A stretch of DNA of 64,000 nucleotides from Poindextera sp035604135 (GTDB taxonomy: Bacteria; Pseudomonadota; Alphaproteobacteria; Caulobacterales; Caulobacteraceae). Position 1 is the first letter of the stretch, and every line of letters starts with the position of its first letter. The position numbers were made by a program, and so were the translations under genes. Below are positions 41,776-51,638 of this stretch, in pieces. The DNA is taken from positions 62,001 to 126,000 of the forward strand of contig DATNJB010000006.1 of NCBI GenBank assembly GCA_035604135.1. Reading direction: 5' to 3'. The notes under the pieces are model-generated. The model was not told where the DNA came from and did not search any database. It worked only from the letters and a program-made list of their open reading frames with translations.

Positions 41776-42105
41776 CTAGTGCGTCACGCGCGGGCGCATG
41801 TGGTAGTGGCCGTCGCGGAAGCCGTCGAAAATCAGCGAGGTGTGCGGGTGGCCTACCGGCTCGCCGCTGTCGTCCGGCAGCAGATTCTGCTCCGACACGT
41901 AGGCTGTGTAGGTCTCCCGCTCGTTCTCGGCCAGCAGGTGATAGAAGGGCTGATCCTTGTGCGGCCGCACGTGCTCGGGGATGTTCTCCCAATACTCCTC
42001 GGTGTTCGAGAAGACCGGGTCGACGTCGTAGATCACGCCACGAAACGGGAAGACGCGGTGGCGCACCACTTGGCCGATGGCAAACTTGGCGAGTCGGGTC
42101 TCCAT
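41776..42105 (-). CDS. hspQ: Heat shock protein HspQ
   Basis: A 109-residue hemimethylated-DNA-binding/heat-shock protein of the HspQ (YccV-like) family. The sequence opens METRLAKFAIGQVVRHRVFPFRGVIYDVDPVF, and the conserved QPFYHLLAENERETYTAYVSEQNLLPDDSGEPVGHP follows. HspQ in enterobacteria affects DnaA stability and serves as a specificity factor for Lon. ATG 42105 is used; an upstream in-frame start adds a non-conserved tail. It is divergent from ppx across 165 bases. Heat-shock control is expected from family knowledge; I see no certain sigma-32 promoter. Confidence 0.9.
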   Translation of the reverse strand: METRLAKFAIGQVVRHRVFPFRGVIYDVDPVFSNTEEYWENIPEHVRPHKDQPFYHLLAENERETYTAYVSEQNLLPDDSGEPVGHPHTSLIFDGFRDGHYHMRPRVTH

Positions 42106-42270
42106 AGCATTATGAATAGTACACGGAAGGTCCTGACTGGAACATGAACGTCGCAAGGGTCGGGTCCGAGCGCTATCGGGCGCTGGGCGCACTTGCTAAG
42201 GTTCGTCCGAACCAGGCGCGAATTGGAGAGAGCTCGGCTCGCGTCGCATGACGATTAGGTCGCTTGAGAT

Positions 42271-43386
42271 ATGTCTGACCCGCCCGTGCCGGGCGCGCGT
42301 CACCGGAACCAGGCGCGCACCGCGAACGGCTCGCAGGCCCGCCCGTCATCCGATGGCCTCTACGCCGCGCTGGACCTTGGCACCAACAACTGCCGGCTTC
42401 TGATCGCCGCGCCAAGGCCGGGTGGCTTTCGCGTTGTCGACGCCTATTCCCGCATCGTGAGACTCGGCGAGGGCTTGAGCCAATCGGGCGAACTGCAGCC
42501 GGCGGCGATGGATCGCGCGGTCGCCGCGCTTTTAGTATGCGCCGAGCGCATCCGGCGGCGCGGGCGTCCGCGCCTGCGGGCCATCGCCACGCAGGCGTGT
42601 CGGGCGGCGCGGAACGGCGAGGCCTTCCTCGAGCGCGTGCGCCGCGAGAGCGGCATCCAGCTCGAGATCATCACGCCACAGGAGGAGGCGCGGCTTTCCG
42701 TCGCAGGCTGCGCCAACCTGCTCGATCGCTCGGCAAGCGCGGCGCTCGTTCTTGATGTCGGCGGCGGGTCGACCGAGCTCGCCTGGCTCGATCTGACGGC
42801 CGGCCGATCCGCCCCCGGCGCTCCGCCGCCGATCATGGCCTGGCTGTCGGTCCCGATCGGCGTTGTGACGCTGGCCGAGCGGTTTCCGGAGGCGGAGGGC
42901 GCCGACTCCCCCTGGTTCCGCTCCATGGTCGAGGCGGTGAGAGTGCCGATCGCCGCCTTCGAGCGCGCCGACGGTCTGAAGCCCGCGTTCGCCGCCGGGC
43001 AAGCGCACCTGATCGGCACCTCCGGCGCGATCACGAGCCTCGCCGGGCTGCACCTCGGTTTGCCGCGTTACGATCGTTCACGCGTGGACGGGCTCTGGCT
43101 GGCGCGCGCCGATTGCGACCGCATGGTCGAACGGCTTCTGGGCTTGAGCCACGCCGAGCGGGCGCTCGAGCCTTGCGTCGGGCCGGACCGCGCGGATCTC
43201 GTGCTCGCCGGGGCGGCGATTCTGCAGGCGGTACAGGAGCTTTGGCCCTGCGCCAGGGTGCGCGTCGCCGACCGCGGGCTGCGCGAGGGCATCCTGCTCG
43301 CCATGATGGCTGAGCGCGCGCCGCCCCGACGCGGGCGGCGTCGCCGCCGGCGGCCGGCGGGCAGAGCGCCCAAGGTTGCCGCGTGA
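42271..43386 (+). CDS. ppx: Exopolyphosphatase/guanosine pentaphosphatase family protein
   Basis: A 371-residue Ppx/GppA phosphatase of the actin-like ASKHA fold, degrading inorganic polyphosphate or pppGpp. The first phosphate loop is YAALDLGTNNCRLLIA near residue 31, the catalytic glutamate region is IATQACRAARNGEAFLERV, and the second loop is LVLDVGGGSTELAWL. The protein is of the short form without the C-terminal HD domain found in E. coli Ppx. The C-terminus ends in an Arg-rich basic tail (PRRGRRRRRRPAGRAP). The stop overlaps rlmE (GTGA). Confidence 0.88.
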   Translation: MSDPPVPGARHRNQARTANGSQARPSSDGLYAALDLGTNNCRLLIAAPRPGGFRVVDAYSRIVRLGEGLSQSGELQPAAMDRAVAALLVCAERIRRRGRPRLRAIATQACRAARNGEAFLERVRRESGIQLEIITPQEEARLSVAGCANLLDRSASAALVLDVGGGSTELAWLDLTAGRSAPGAPPPIMAWLSVPIGVVTLAERFPEAEGADSPWFRSMVEAVRVPIAAFERADGLKPAFAAGQAHLIGTSGAITSLAGLHLGLPRYDRSRVDGLWLARADCDRMVERLLGLSHAERALEPCVGPDRADLVLAGAAILQAVQELWPCARVRVADRGLREGILLAMMAERAPPRRGRRRRRRPAGRAPKVAA

Positions 43387-44093
43387 GCGAGCCGCCCAGG
43401 CGACGGATGGTGCGCGCGCCCGCGCGCGGCGGCGAGGCGGGCCGAGGCACCCACGTGAACACGGTGAGGGGCAAGACGCCCTCGTCAAAGGCGTGGATCG
43501 AGCGGCAGCTGAACGATGAGTTCGTGCGCGCGGCCAAGGCCAAGGGCTACCGTTCGCGGGCCGCCTTCAAGCTCAGCGAGATCGACGACCGCTTCCACCT
43601 CATCCGGCCGGGCGCGCGCGTGGTCGACCTGGGCTGCGCGCCGGGCGGCTGGATCCAGCTCGCGCTCGAGCGGAAGGCCGGTGTCGTCGTCGGCGTCGAT
43701 CTGTTGCCCACCGATCCGTTGCCGCGCGCGCAACTGCTTTTGATGGACTTCACCGATCCGGCCTGCGCCGCGGCGCTCAAGGACGCACTCGGCGGCCCGG
43801 CAGACCTGGTGCTCTCTGACATGGCGCCGAACACCACCGGCCACCGATCGACCGATCATTTGCGCATCATCGCTCTGGTCGAGCAGGCCGCGGCGTTCGC
43901 GGTCACTGTGCTGGCGCCCGGCGGCGCGTTCGTCGGCAAGGCCTTCCAGGGGGGGGAGACCGCCGAGGTCCTTGCCAGGCTCAAGCGTCAGTTCGCCTCC
44001 GTCCGCAACGTGAAGCCGAAGGCGAGCCGCGCCGAGAGTTCCGAGGTCTTTATTGTCGCCACCGGCTTCGGCCGCCGGCCGATCAAGGGTTGA
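43383..44093 (+). CDS. rlmE: 23S rRNA (uridine 2552-2'-O)-methyltransferase
   Basis: FtsJ/RrmJ-type methyltransferase modifying U2552 of 23S rRNA, needed for 50S assembly. The 236-residue protein has the SAM motif VVDLGCAPGGWIQLALE and the K-D-K-E catalytic set: Lys in SRAAFKLSEID, Asp in LVLSDMAPNTTGH, Lys in AFVGKAFQGGE, and Glu in ESSEVFIVATGF. An Arg-rich N-terminal extension of about 30 residues precedes the fold. GTG 43383 overlaps the ppx stop by four bases. The 3' end overlaps the convergent cfa gene by 11 bases. Confidence 0.93.
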   Translation: MSEPPRRRMVRAPARGGEAGRGTHVNTVRGKTPSSKAWIERQLNDEFVRAAKAKGYRSRAAFKLSEIDDRFHLIRPGARVVDLGCAPGGWIQLALERKAGVVVGVDLLPTDPLPRAQLLLMDFTDPACAAALKDALGGPADLVLSDMAPNTTGHRSTDHLRIIALVEQAAAFAVTVLAPGGAFVGKAFQGGETAEVLARLKRQFASVRNVKPKASRAESSEVFIVATGFGRRPIKG

Positions 44094-45255
44094 GCCGCCA
44101 ACCGCCCGGCACGCCCTTCGGCGAGAGCACGAACTGCCCGACGTTGATCCCGCGGCTGCGGAAGCCGCCCGCGCAGCAGCACAGGTAGTAGTCCCACATC
44201 CGGCAGAACCGCTCGCCGTACTTGGCGGAAATCGCCGCCCGGTTCGTTTGGAACTTGGCGCGCCAGGCCATCAGTGTGCGGTCGTAGTCGGGCCCGAAGT
44301 TCTCCACGTTCTCGATCACGAACAGACCTTCGACCGCGTCGCCGACCTGGCCGACCGTCGGCAAGCAGCCGTTCGGGAAGATGTACTTGTCGAGCCACGG
44401 GTCGATGGTGGGATAGGCATCGTTCGCCCAGATGGTGTGGAGCAGAAAGAGGCCATCGTCGGCGAGCCAGCGCCGGGCGCTCTCGAAGTAGGTGCGGTAA
44501 TTGCGAGCGCCGACGTGCTCGAACATGCCCATGGAGGCGATGCGGTCCACGCGTCCCTCGAAATCTCGGTAGTCCTTGACCTGGAACTCGACCGGCAAGC
44601 CGGCGTAACGCTTGCGCCCATAGTCGGCCTGCACCTGGCTGACCGTCACGCCGACGCAGGTCGCGCCGTAGCGCTCGGCGGCGAAGCCCATGAAGGCGCC
44701 CCAGCCGCAGCCGATGTCGAGCACCCGCTCGCCGGCCTGGAGCCCGATCTTGCGGCAGACGAGGTCGAGCTTCGCCTCCTGGGCGGCATCGAGGTTGTCG
44801 GCTTTGGCCCAATAGCCGCAGCTGCCGGTCAGGCGCTTGTCGAATGTCGCCTCGAACACGTCGACGTCGAGGTCGTAGTGGATCTGGGCCACGTCCCAGA
44901 CCCGGCTCTTGCTCTGCCGGTTCTGCAGATGCGCGTTCAGCACGAGCCAGATCAGGGACATCGATGGCCGCAGGCCCTTGTCGATCCGATGCGCGACGAT
45001 CCGCTCGAACAACGTGTCCAGCCGCTCGCAATCCCACCAGCCGTCCATGTAGGCCTCGCCGAAGCCCAGCGAGCCCTCGGCCACGACCCGCGCGTAGACC
45101 TCGGGATTGTGCACCTGGGGGTCCCAGGGTTCCGGCCCGTTCAGCGTGATCTCCGCATCGGCCAGCAGCCGAGCGAGCATCGCTTCGGCGCCGCTCGCGC
45201 CACGGCGACGGGTGGCGCCCGGGGAGGGTGTTGAGATGGCCTGGGCGTCAGCCAT
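44083..45255 (-). CDS. cfa: Cyclopropane-fatty-acyl-phospholipid synthase
   Basis: Adds a methylene from SAM across double bonds of membrane phospholipid acyl chains. The 390-residue protein has the N-terminal lipid-binding part (GSLGFGEAYMDGWWDCERLDTLFERI), then IHYDLDVDVFEATFD, the partner of the catalytic site, and the SAM motif VLDIGCGWGAFMGFAAERYGA. SMGMFEHVGARNY and the C-terminal MWDYYLCCCAGGFRSRGINVGQFVLS are family signatures. ATG 45255 is used. It converges with rlmE (11-base overlap). The upstream region holds a frameshifted DUF3175 gene and its terminator. Confidence 0.92.
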   Translation of the reverse strand: MADAQAISTPSPGATRRRGASGAEAMLARLLADAEITLNGPEPWDPQVHNPEVYARVVAEGSLGFGEAYMDGWWDCERLDTLFERIVAHRIDKGLRPSMSLIWLVLNAHLQNRQSKSRVWDVAQIHYDLDVDVFEATFDKRLTGSCGYWAKADNLDAAQEAKLDLVCRKIGLQAGERVLDIGCGWGAFMGFAAERYGATCVGVTVSQVQADYGRKRYAGLPVEFQVKDYRDFEGRVDRIASMGMFEHVGARNYRTYFESARRWLADDGLFLLHTIWANDAYPTIDPWLDKYIFPNGCLPTVGQVGDAVEGLFVIENVENFGPDYDRTLMAWRAKFQTNRAAISAKYGERFCRMWDYYLCCCAGGFRSRGINVGQFVLSPKGVPGGWRLNP

Positions 45256-45290
45256 GGCGGGCGAGCTCCAACCTCATGAAACGCGCAATC

Positions 45291-45317
45291 AAAAAAGGCG
45301 CCTCTGGTGGCGCAACG
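45291..45317 (-). terminator. Intrinsic terminator after the DUF3175 remnant
   Basis: On the minus strand GCGCC-ACCAGA-GGCGC (45298-45313) is followed by CTTTTTT, a clear intrinsic terminator. Just before it GCAACG-AGCTTGA-CGTTGC (45312-45330) forms a second stem that shares two bases with the first, so only one can form fully at a time. Confidence 0.75.
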
Positions 45318-45331
45318 TCAAGCTCGTTGCG

Positions 45332-45598
45332 TCAGCGCTCGACTTGAACACGCAGCTCGTCCTTCGCTGAGCCGAGGGCCTGTTTCCGTTCCTCAGGAAC
45401 GCGTTTCCCCGCTCTATTGATGTAGAATATCAGCATTGAAAGTCGCGGAACGGCACGGCGCTGGCCTGCGGCGCGCGCTGGCCTCTGCCGGCCGCTTCAG
45501 GAAGCGGCGACCTTGTTCGGGTCCTTGAGCGTGAGACATCGGCCCCCTCCGGCGGCTCGCCTTGCGCGCCATCGTCCTTGCTCCCACCTCTTGCGGCT
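45332..45598 (-). pseudogene. DUF3175 family gene broken by frameshifts
   Basis: On the minus strand three pieces in two frames join into a DUF3175-like protein of about 90 residues: SRKRWEQ...LTLKDPNKVAAS (ending at 45500, then TGA), LKRPAEASARRRPAPCRSA in the next frame (45500-45444), and LSMLIFYINRAGKRVPEERK onward to VQVER back in the first frame (45442-45332). Homology moves frame through one missing base near 45500 and one extra base at 45443. The region near DDGAQGEPPEGADV (about 45545-45580) suggests a further shift. MLxFYINRAGK is the family hallmark, as I remember it. A terminator follows at once. Either the gene is decayed or the sequence has indel errors. Confidence 0.65.
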
Positions 45599-45687
45599 TC
45601 AACGGCGTGGGCTTCGGAGGCGTTCCGGGCGGCGGGTGACAAGTCGTGTCGCCCCGGCTATACGCGGCCCGCAAAATGGAGAGTCTC

Positions 45688-47151
45688 ATGGAGATTCGCG
45701 AAGGTCTCACCTTCGACGACGTTTTGCTCGAACCCGGTCCGTCCGATGTCATGCCGGGAGATGCTTCAACCAAGACCAGGTTCACGCGGGAAATCCGCCT
45801 CAACATCCCGATCGTGTCCGCCGCCATGGACACCGTCACCGAAAGCCGGCTGGCCATCGCGATGGCGCAGGCCGGCGGCCTCGGCGTCCTGCATCGCAAT
45901 CTGACGCCGGAGGAGCAGGCCGATCAGGTGCGCGAGGTGAAGCGCTACGAGAGCGGGATGGTGATCAACCCGCTGACCATCAATCCGGACACCACGCTGG
46001 CCGAGATCCGCGAGATCAAGGCGCATCGGCACATTTCCGGCTTCCCGGTCGTCGAGCGCGGCTCCGGCAAATTGTGTGGAATTCTTACAAATCGTGACAT
46101 GCGCTTCGAGACCGACCTCAAGAAGCCGGCCAGCGCGCTGATGACGACCGAGAACCTCGCAACGGTGCGCGAGGGCGCTTCGCCGGAGGAAGCCCGCGCC
46201 TTGCTGCAGCGGCGCAAGATCGAGCGGCTGATCGTCGTCGACGAGGACAATCGCGCCGTCGGCCTGATCACGGTCAAGGACATGGACAAGGCCGAGGCCC
46301 ACCCCGACGCCGCCAAGGACGCCCAGGGACGCCTGCTGGTCGGCGCGGCCTCGACGGTCGGCGATGCGGGCTTCGAGCGCTCCATGGCGCTGGTGAACGC
46401 CGGCGTCGACGTGGTCGTGATCGACACCGCCCACGGGCACTCGATCGAGGTCTCCCGCGCCGTCGAGCGCATCAAGCGCGAGACCAACCGGGTGCAGATC
46501 GTCGCCGGCAACGTCGCCACCTACGAAGGGGCTATGGCGCTGATCGACGCTGGGGCCGATGCGATCAAGGTCGGGATCGGACCCGGCTCCATCTGCACCA
46601 CCCGCGTGGTGGCCGGCGTCGGCGTGCCGCAACTCACCGCCGTATTCGAAGCGGTTCGCGCCGGGCGCGGGGCCGGGGTGCCGATTATCGCCGACGGCGG
46701 CATCAAGCTCTCCGGCGACATCGCCAAGGCGATCGCCGCCGGCGCCGAGACGGCCATGATTGGCTCGATGCTGGCCGGCGCCGAGGAGACGCCGGGCGAG
46801 GTCTTCCTCTACCAGGGCCGCTCCTACAAGGCGTATCGCGGCATGGGCTCGGTGGGCGCGATGGCGCGCGGTTCGGCCGACCGCTACTTCCAGAAGGACG
46901 TGGAGGACATGCTGAAGCTGGTGCCCCAGGGCATCGAGGGGCAGGTCGCCTACAAGGGCCTGGTCGGGCCGATCCTGCACCAGCTGGTCGGCGGTTTGCG
47001 AGCAGCGATGGGCTATCTCGGCGCGCCCGACATCGCGACCTTGCAGCAGCGCGCGCGGTTCATTCGCATCACCGGCGCGGGCCTGCGCGAAAGCCACGTC
47101 CACGACGTCCACATGACCCGCGAGGCGCCGAACTACTCGACTCCGGCGTGA
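45688..47151 (+). CDS. guaB: IMP dehydrogenase
   Basis: Oxidises IMP to XMP with NAD, the committed step to guanine nucleotides. The 487-residue protein begins MEIREGLTFDDVLLEPGPSDVMPG. Two CBS domains interrupt the barrel (about residues 95-205, GIVINPLTI-like MVINPLTINPDTTLAEI and RRKIERLIVVDEDNRAVGLI). The catalytic cysteine is in KVGIGPGSICTTRVV, and the flap GSMLAGAEETPGE and YRGMGSVGAM follow. ATG 45688 with GGAG before it is preferred over ATG 45676. The stop overlaps the MAPEG gene start (GTGA); guaA lies two genes downstream. Confidence 0.96.
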   Translation: MEIREGLTFDDVLLEPGPSDVMPGDASTKTRFTREIRLNIPIVSAAMDTVTESRLAIAMAQAGGLGVLHRNLTPEEQADQVREVKRYESGMVINPLTINPDTTLAEIREIKAHRHISGFPVVERGSGKLCGILTNRDMRFETDLKKPASALMTTENLATVREGASPEEARALLQRRKIERLIVVDEDNRAVGLITVKDMDKAEAHPDAAKDAQGRLLVGAASTVGDAGFERSMALVNAGVDVVVIDTAHGHSIEVSRAVERIKRETNRVQIVAGNVATYEGAMALIDAGADAIKVGIGPGSICTTRVVAGVGVPQLTAVFEAVRAGRGAGVPIIADGGIKLSGDIAKAIAAGAETAMIGSMLAGAEETPGEVFLYQGRSYKAYRGMGSVGAMARGSADRYFQKDVEDMLKLVPQGIEGQVAYKGLVGPILHQLVGGLRAAMGYLGAPDIATLQQRARFIRITGAGLRESHVHDVHMTREAPNYSTPA

Positions 47152-47552
47152 GGGGAGCGGTCCCCGGCGAGATTGCACTGCTGGCCGGCAGCGTCCTGCT
47201 CGTCATCGGCCAGATCGTTCTCGCCGCCCAGCTTGCCAACGGCCAGTACGGCCTGAGATGGGCGGCCAGCGCGCGGGACGAGCCCCCTCCGCCGCCCAAT
47301 CCGCTGGTCGGTCGCGCGCAACGGGCTCTGTCCAATCTGTTGGAGACCTATCCGCTTTTCGTGGCGGCAGTCCTTGCGGTGGGCTTCACACACCGCTTCG
47401 ATCTGTGGAGCCTGATCGGCGCCCATGTCTATCTGTGGTCGCGGATCGCCTACCTCGGCCTTTACTTGGGCGGCGTTCCGCTGCTGCGCTCGCTGGTCTG
47501 GAACGTCGCGCTCGCCGGCATCCTTTTGGTTCTCGCCCAGCTGGTGCTGTGA
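47148..47552 (+). CDS. MAPEG family membrane protein
   Basis: A 134-residue protein with four predicted membrane helices, fitting the MAPEG family (membrane-associated proteins in eicosanoid and glutathione metabolism). The conserved central part is RAQRALSNLLETYPLFVAAVLAV, with the NxxE/ExxP pattern in which glutathione-binding residues lie, followed by WSLIGAHVYLWSRIAYLGLYLGGVP. Bacterial members have no agreed role. The GTG start overlaps the guaB stop, so it is probably coupled to purine synthesis by position only. Confidence 0.82.
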   Translation: MRGAVPGEIALLAGSVLLVIGQIVLAAQLANGQYGLRWAASARDEPPPPPNPLVGRAQRALSNLLETYPLFVAAVLAVGFTHRFDLWSLIGAHVYLWSRIAYLGLYLGGVPLLRSLVWNVALAGILLVLAQLVL

Positions 47553-47558
47553 GGCGTC

Positions 47559-48872
47559 ATGCGTGACGGTGGGCGGATCGCCGCCGCGATCGAGGTGCTC
47601 AAGGGCATCGAGCAACATCATCGGCCTGCTCGACTAGCGTTGAAGGCTTGGGGCGACACGAGTCGTTACGCTGGCGCGAAGGATCGGGCCTGGGTGTCCG
47701 GACTGGTGCTGGACGCCCTTCGCCACCGCCGCTCGCTGGCGTGGCGGGCCGGAGCGGATACGCCGCGGGCCATTGCGATGGCCGCCCTGGTCTTCGGATG
47801 GGGATGGTCGGCCGGGCAAGTCGCCGAGGCCTTCGCCGAAGCGCCGCACGGTCCAGGGCTGCTCTCGGACGACGAGCGCCAGGCGCTTGCCAGGCCCAGA
47901 TCACTTGAGAATGCGCCCGCCCCGGTGCGTGGCGACTACCCCGACTGGCTCGATCCGCACCTGGAGCGCGTGTTCGGCGAGGAGCGGGCGGACGAGGCGG
48001 CGGCGCTTGCCGCCCGCGCACCGGTTGACCTGCGCGTCAATAGCCTGAAGGCCGAGGCCGGCCGGGCGCTGAACGTGCTCGCGCCGCTCGGCGTGCAGCC
48101 GGCCGGCATCCTGCCGCAGGCGCTCCGCCTATCACCGCCTGATCCGGCCGCCCGCGCCGCGCCGGTCGAAGCGCAGCCCGAGCACCAGAGGGGCTGGTAC
48201 GAGGTGCAGGACCTGGGCTCGCAGATCGCCGCGGCGGCAGCCGGCGAGGTCGCGGGCCGTCAGGTGCTCGACCTCTGCGCCGGGGGCGGCGGCAAGACGC
48301 TCGCGCTCGCGGCCGCGATGGGTAACACGGGCCAACTCTACGCCTACGATGCCGATGTGCGGCCGCTCTCCGAGACCGTCAAGCGGGCCCAGCGGGCCGG
48401 CGTTCGCAACCTGCAGGTTCGCTCGCCGCTCCGGCCCGACGCGCTGGCCGACCTCGAGCGGCGGATGGACGTTGTCTTCGTCGATGCGCCCTGCAGCGGC
48501 TCCGGCACTTGGCGGCGGCATCCGGACGCCAAGTGGCGGCTCAGGCCCGGTCAGCTCGAGCGGCGGATGGCCGAACAGGACGCCGTGCTCGCCGAGACGG
48601 CGGCATACGTGAAACCCGGCGGCCGCATGGTCTACGCCACCTGCTCGGTGCTTGCCGAGGAGAACGAGGACCGCGTCACAGGCTTCCTCGACGCCCATGC
48701 CGACTTCACGCCGGTGGACGCTTTGGAGAGCGTCCGCGCGTCCGGCCTGGCCGACGAAGCCGGGCTAGAGGCGCTCGCTGAGCGCCGGACGCCCGCGGGG
48801 TTCCTGCGCCTGTCGCCCCGCTCGCTCGGCGTCGACGGCTTCTTTATCGCCGTTCTGGAGCGCGCGCGGTGA
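47559..48872 (+). CDS. RsmB/NOP-type 23S/16S rRNA cytosine-C5 methyltransferase
   Basis: A 437-residue RNA m5C methyltransferase of the RsmB/NOP2 group. The N-terminal part resembles the NusB-like helical domain of RsmB (AAAIEVLKGIEQHHRPARLALKAW), and the catalytic part has VLDLCAGGGGKTLALAAAMG for SAM binding. The two catalytic cysteines are in FVDAPCSGSGTWRRHPDAKW and MVYATCSVLAEENE. Its base target is likely in 16S rRNA, but this branch is not characterised enough to call RsmB strictly. It sits between guaB and guaA, separated from the latter by 31 bases. Confidence 0.87.
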   Translation: MRDGGRIAAAIEVLKGIEQHHRPARLALKAWGDTSRYAGAKDRAWVSGLVLDALRHRRSLAWRAGADTPRAIAMAALVFGWGWSAGQVAEAFAEAPHGPGLLSDDERQALARPRSLENAPAPVRGDYPDWLDPHLERVFGEERADEAAALAARAPVDLRVNSLKAEAGRALNVLAPLGVQPAGILPQALRLSPPDPAARAAPVEAQPEHQRGWYEVQDLGSQIAAAAAGEVAGRQVLDLCAGGGGKTLALAAAMGNTGQLYAYDADVRPLSETVKRAQRAGVRNLQVRSPLRPDALADLERRMDVVFVDAPCSGSGTWRRHPDAKWRLRPGQLERRMAEQDAVLAETAAYVKPGGRMVYATCSVLAEENEDRVTGFLDAHADFTPVDALESVRASGLADEAGLEALAERRTPAGFLRLSPRSLGVDGFFIAVLERAR

Positions 48873-48903
48873 CGCGGCGGCGAATCCCGGTTAAGGCGCG
48901 CCC

Positions 48904-50463
<1,560 letters not shown>

Positions 50464-50587
50464 GCGAGAGCCGCTCGGTTACCAAGATTTCACTCGCGAA
50501 TCTGCATCCATTCGTGGCTCTTGCCGCCTCTTTCAATCAAAACAGGGCGGGCGATCATCGCCGCCCCGGGGCTGGAGGAGTTCAACA

Positions 50588-51028
50588 ATGTTCGAAACGG
50601 TTGCTGCGGAACTGGTGCCGATCTTCGGGATCTTCATGATCATCGCGGTCGTCGTCGGTCCGATCTGGATCCGAAGTTACTTTGCCGCCCGCGACCGCGC
50701 GCAAATCCACGAGACCCTGCGCGTCGCTTACGAGAAGGGTCAACCGGTCCCGCCCGAGCTGATCGAGAAGCTGACCAGTTCGGTGGCCAGGACGTCGACC
50801 GCTGGCGGCGGCTCCGACGCCGACCTGCGGCGCGCAGTGGTTCTGATCGCGGTCGGGCTTGGCCTTGTCGGCCTCGGCGCCGGCCTCGGTTACGGCATCT
50901 CGTTCGCAGACAACACCGGTGGGGCGATCACGGGCGGCATCGTGGCGGGCTCGGGGGCGATCCCCGGGTTCATCGGGCTCGCCTATCTCGTGCTCTGGCT
51001 CGCCCGGCGCAACGCACCCCAAGCCTAG
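50588..51028 (+). CDS. DUF6249 family membrane protein
   Basis: A 146-residue inner-membrane protein. One N-terminal helix (LVPIFGIFMIIAVVVGPIWI) is followed by a basic cytosolic linker with the typical RAQIHETLRVAYEKGQPVPPELIEKL, then two more hydrophobic helices around GLVGLGAGLGYGI and AIPGFIGLAYLVLWLA. This is the DUF6249 layout, commonly encoded next to an ECF sigma factor in Caulobacterales, as here. GGAGGAG precedes the ATG. The sigma gene starts 28 bases after the stop. No function is known. Confidence 0.75.
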   Translation: MFETVAAELVPIFGIFMIIAVVVGPIWIRSYFAARDRAQIHETLRVAYEKGQPVPPELIEKLTSSVARTSTAGGGSDADLRRAVVLIAVGLGLVGLGAGLGYGISFADNTGGAITGGIVAGSGAIPGFIGLAYLVLWLARRNAPQA

Positions 51029-51056
51029 CCCCAATCCGGGGGCGAACGAGCGCTGC

Positions 51057-51638
51057 ATGGCTGAGTCTAGCACGGAACGCGCATCCGCGCACGACCTTGA
51101 ACTGGTCGCGCTCACCGCGACCGGCGGCCGTGACGCGTTCGGCGAGCTGATACGCCGGCACAGTTCGGCGGTGCGCGGCCTCTTGCGGCGCATGGGCGCC
51201 GATCCCGCCTTGGCCGACGACCTCGCGCAGGACGCGTTCCTGGCGGCCTTCCAGCAGATCAGTGACTTCCGCGGCGAGGGCACCTTCCAGGCTTGGGTCA
51301 AGCGGATCGCGGCCAGGCTCTACGTCAAGCGCTGGCGCCGCGACGCCAAGGGGCAAGCCGCCGCAGTGTTGGCCACGGAAGAGGGTACGGACGCGATCGA
51401 AGCGCGAAATGACGACCGCATCGATCTAGACGGGGCGCTGAAGAGTCTGCCGCGCGCGGAGAGACTTTGCGTGAGCCTGTGCTACGGCGCGGGCCTAAGC
51501 CACGCCGAGGCCGCCGAGGCCTTGAATACGCCACTTGGAACGGTCAAATCCCATGTCAAACGTGGTTTGGATAGACTCCGGAGACGCTTGGCGCCGGGCC
51601 GCGATTTCGGGCCGGCGGAGGTGGATGTCCATGGCTGA
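51057..51638 (+). CDS. ECF-type RNA polymerase sigma factor
   Basis: A 193-residue sigma-70 family factor with only regions 2 and 4. Region 2 is AFGELIRRHSSAVRGLLRRMGADPALADDLAQDAFLAAFQQISDFRGEGTFQAWVKRIAARLYVKRWRR. Region 4 is ALKSLPRAERLCVSLCYGAGLSHAEAAEALNTPLGTVKSHVKRGLDRLRRRL, the usual DNA-recognition helix-turn-helix. The ATG at 51057 lies after GGGGGCGAACGAG. The regulon and the inducing signal are unknown. Its 3' end overlaps a small membrane protein by 8 bases, the classic position of an anti-sigma factor. Confidence 0.9.
   Translation: MAESSTERASAHDLELVALTATGGRDAFGELIRRHSSAVRGLLRRMGADPALADDLAQDAFLAAFQQISDFRGEGTFQAWVKRIAARLYVKRWRRDAKGQAAAVLATEEGTDAIEARNDDRIDLDGALKSLPRAERLCVSLCYGAGLSHAEAAEALNTPLGTVKSHVKRGLDRLRRRLAPGRDFGPAEVDVHG

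Noticed and set aside
42144..42251. 35-codon plus-strand frame between hspQ and ppx
   Set aside because: No convincing ribosome site, and third-position bias is weaker than in real genes here. It is probably spacer.
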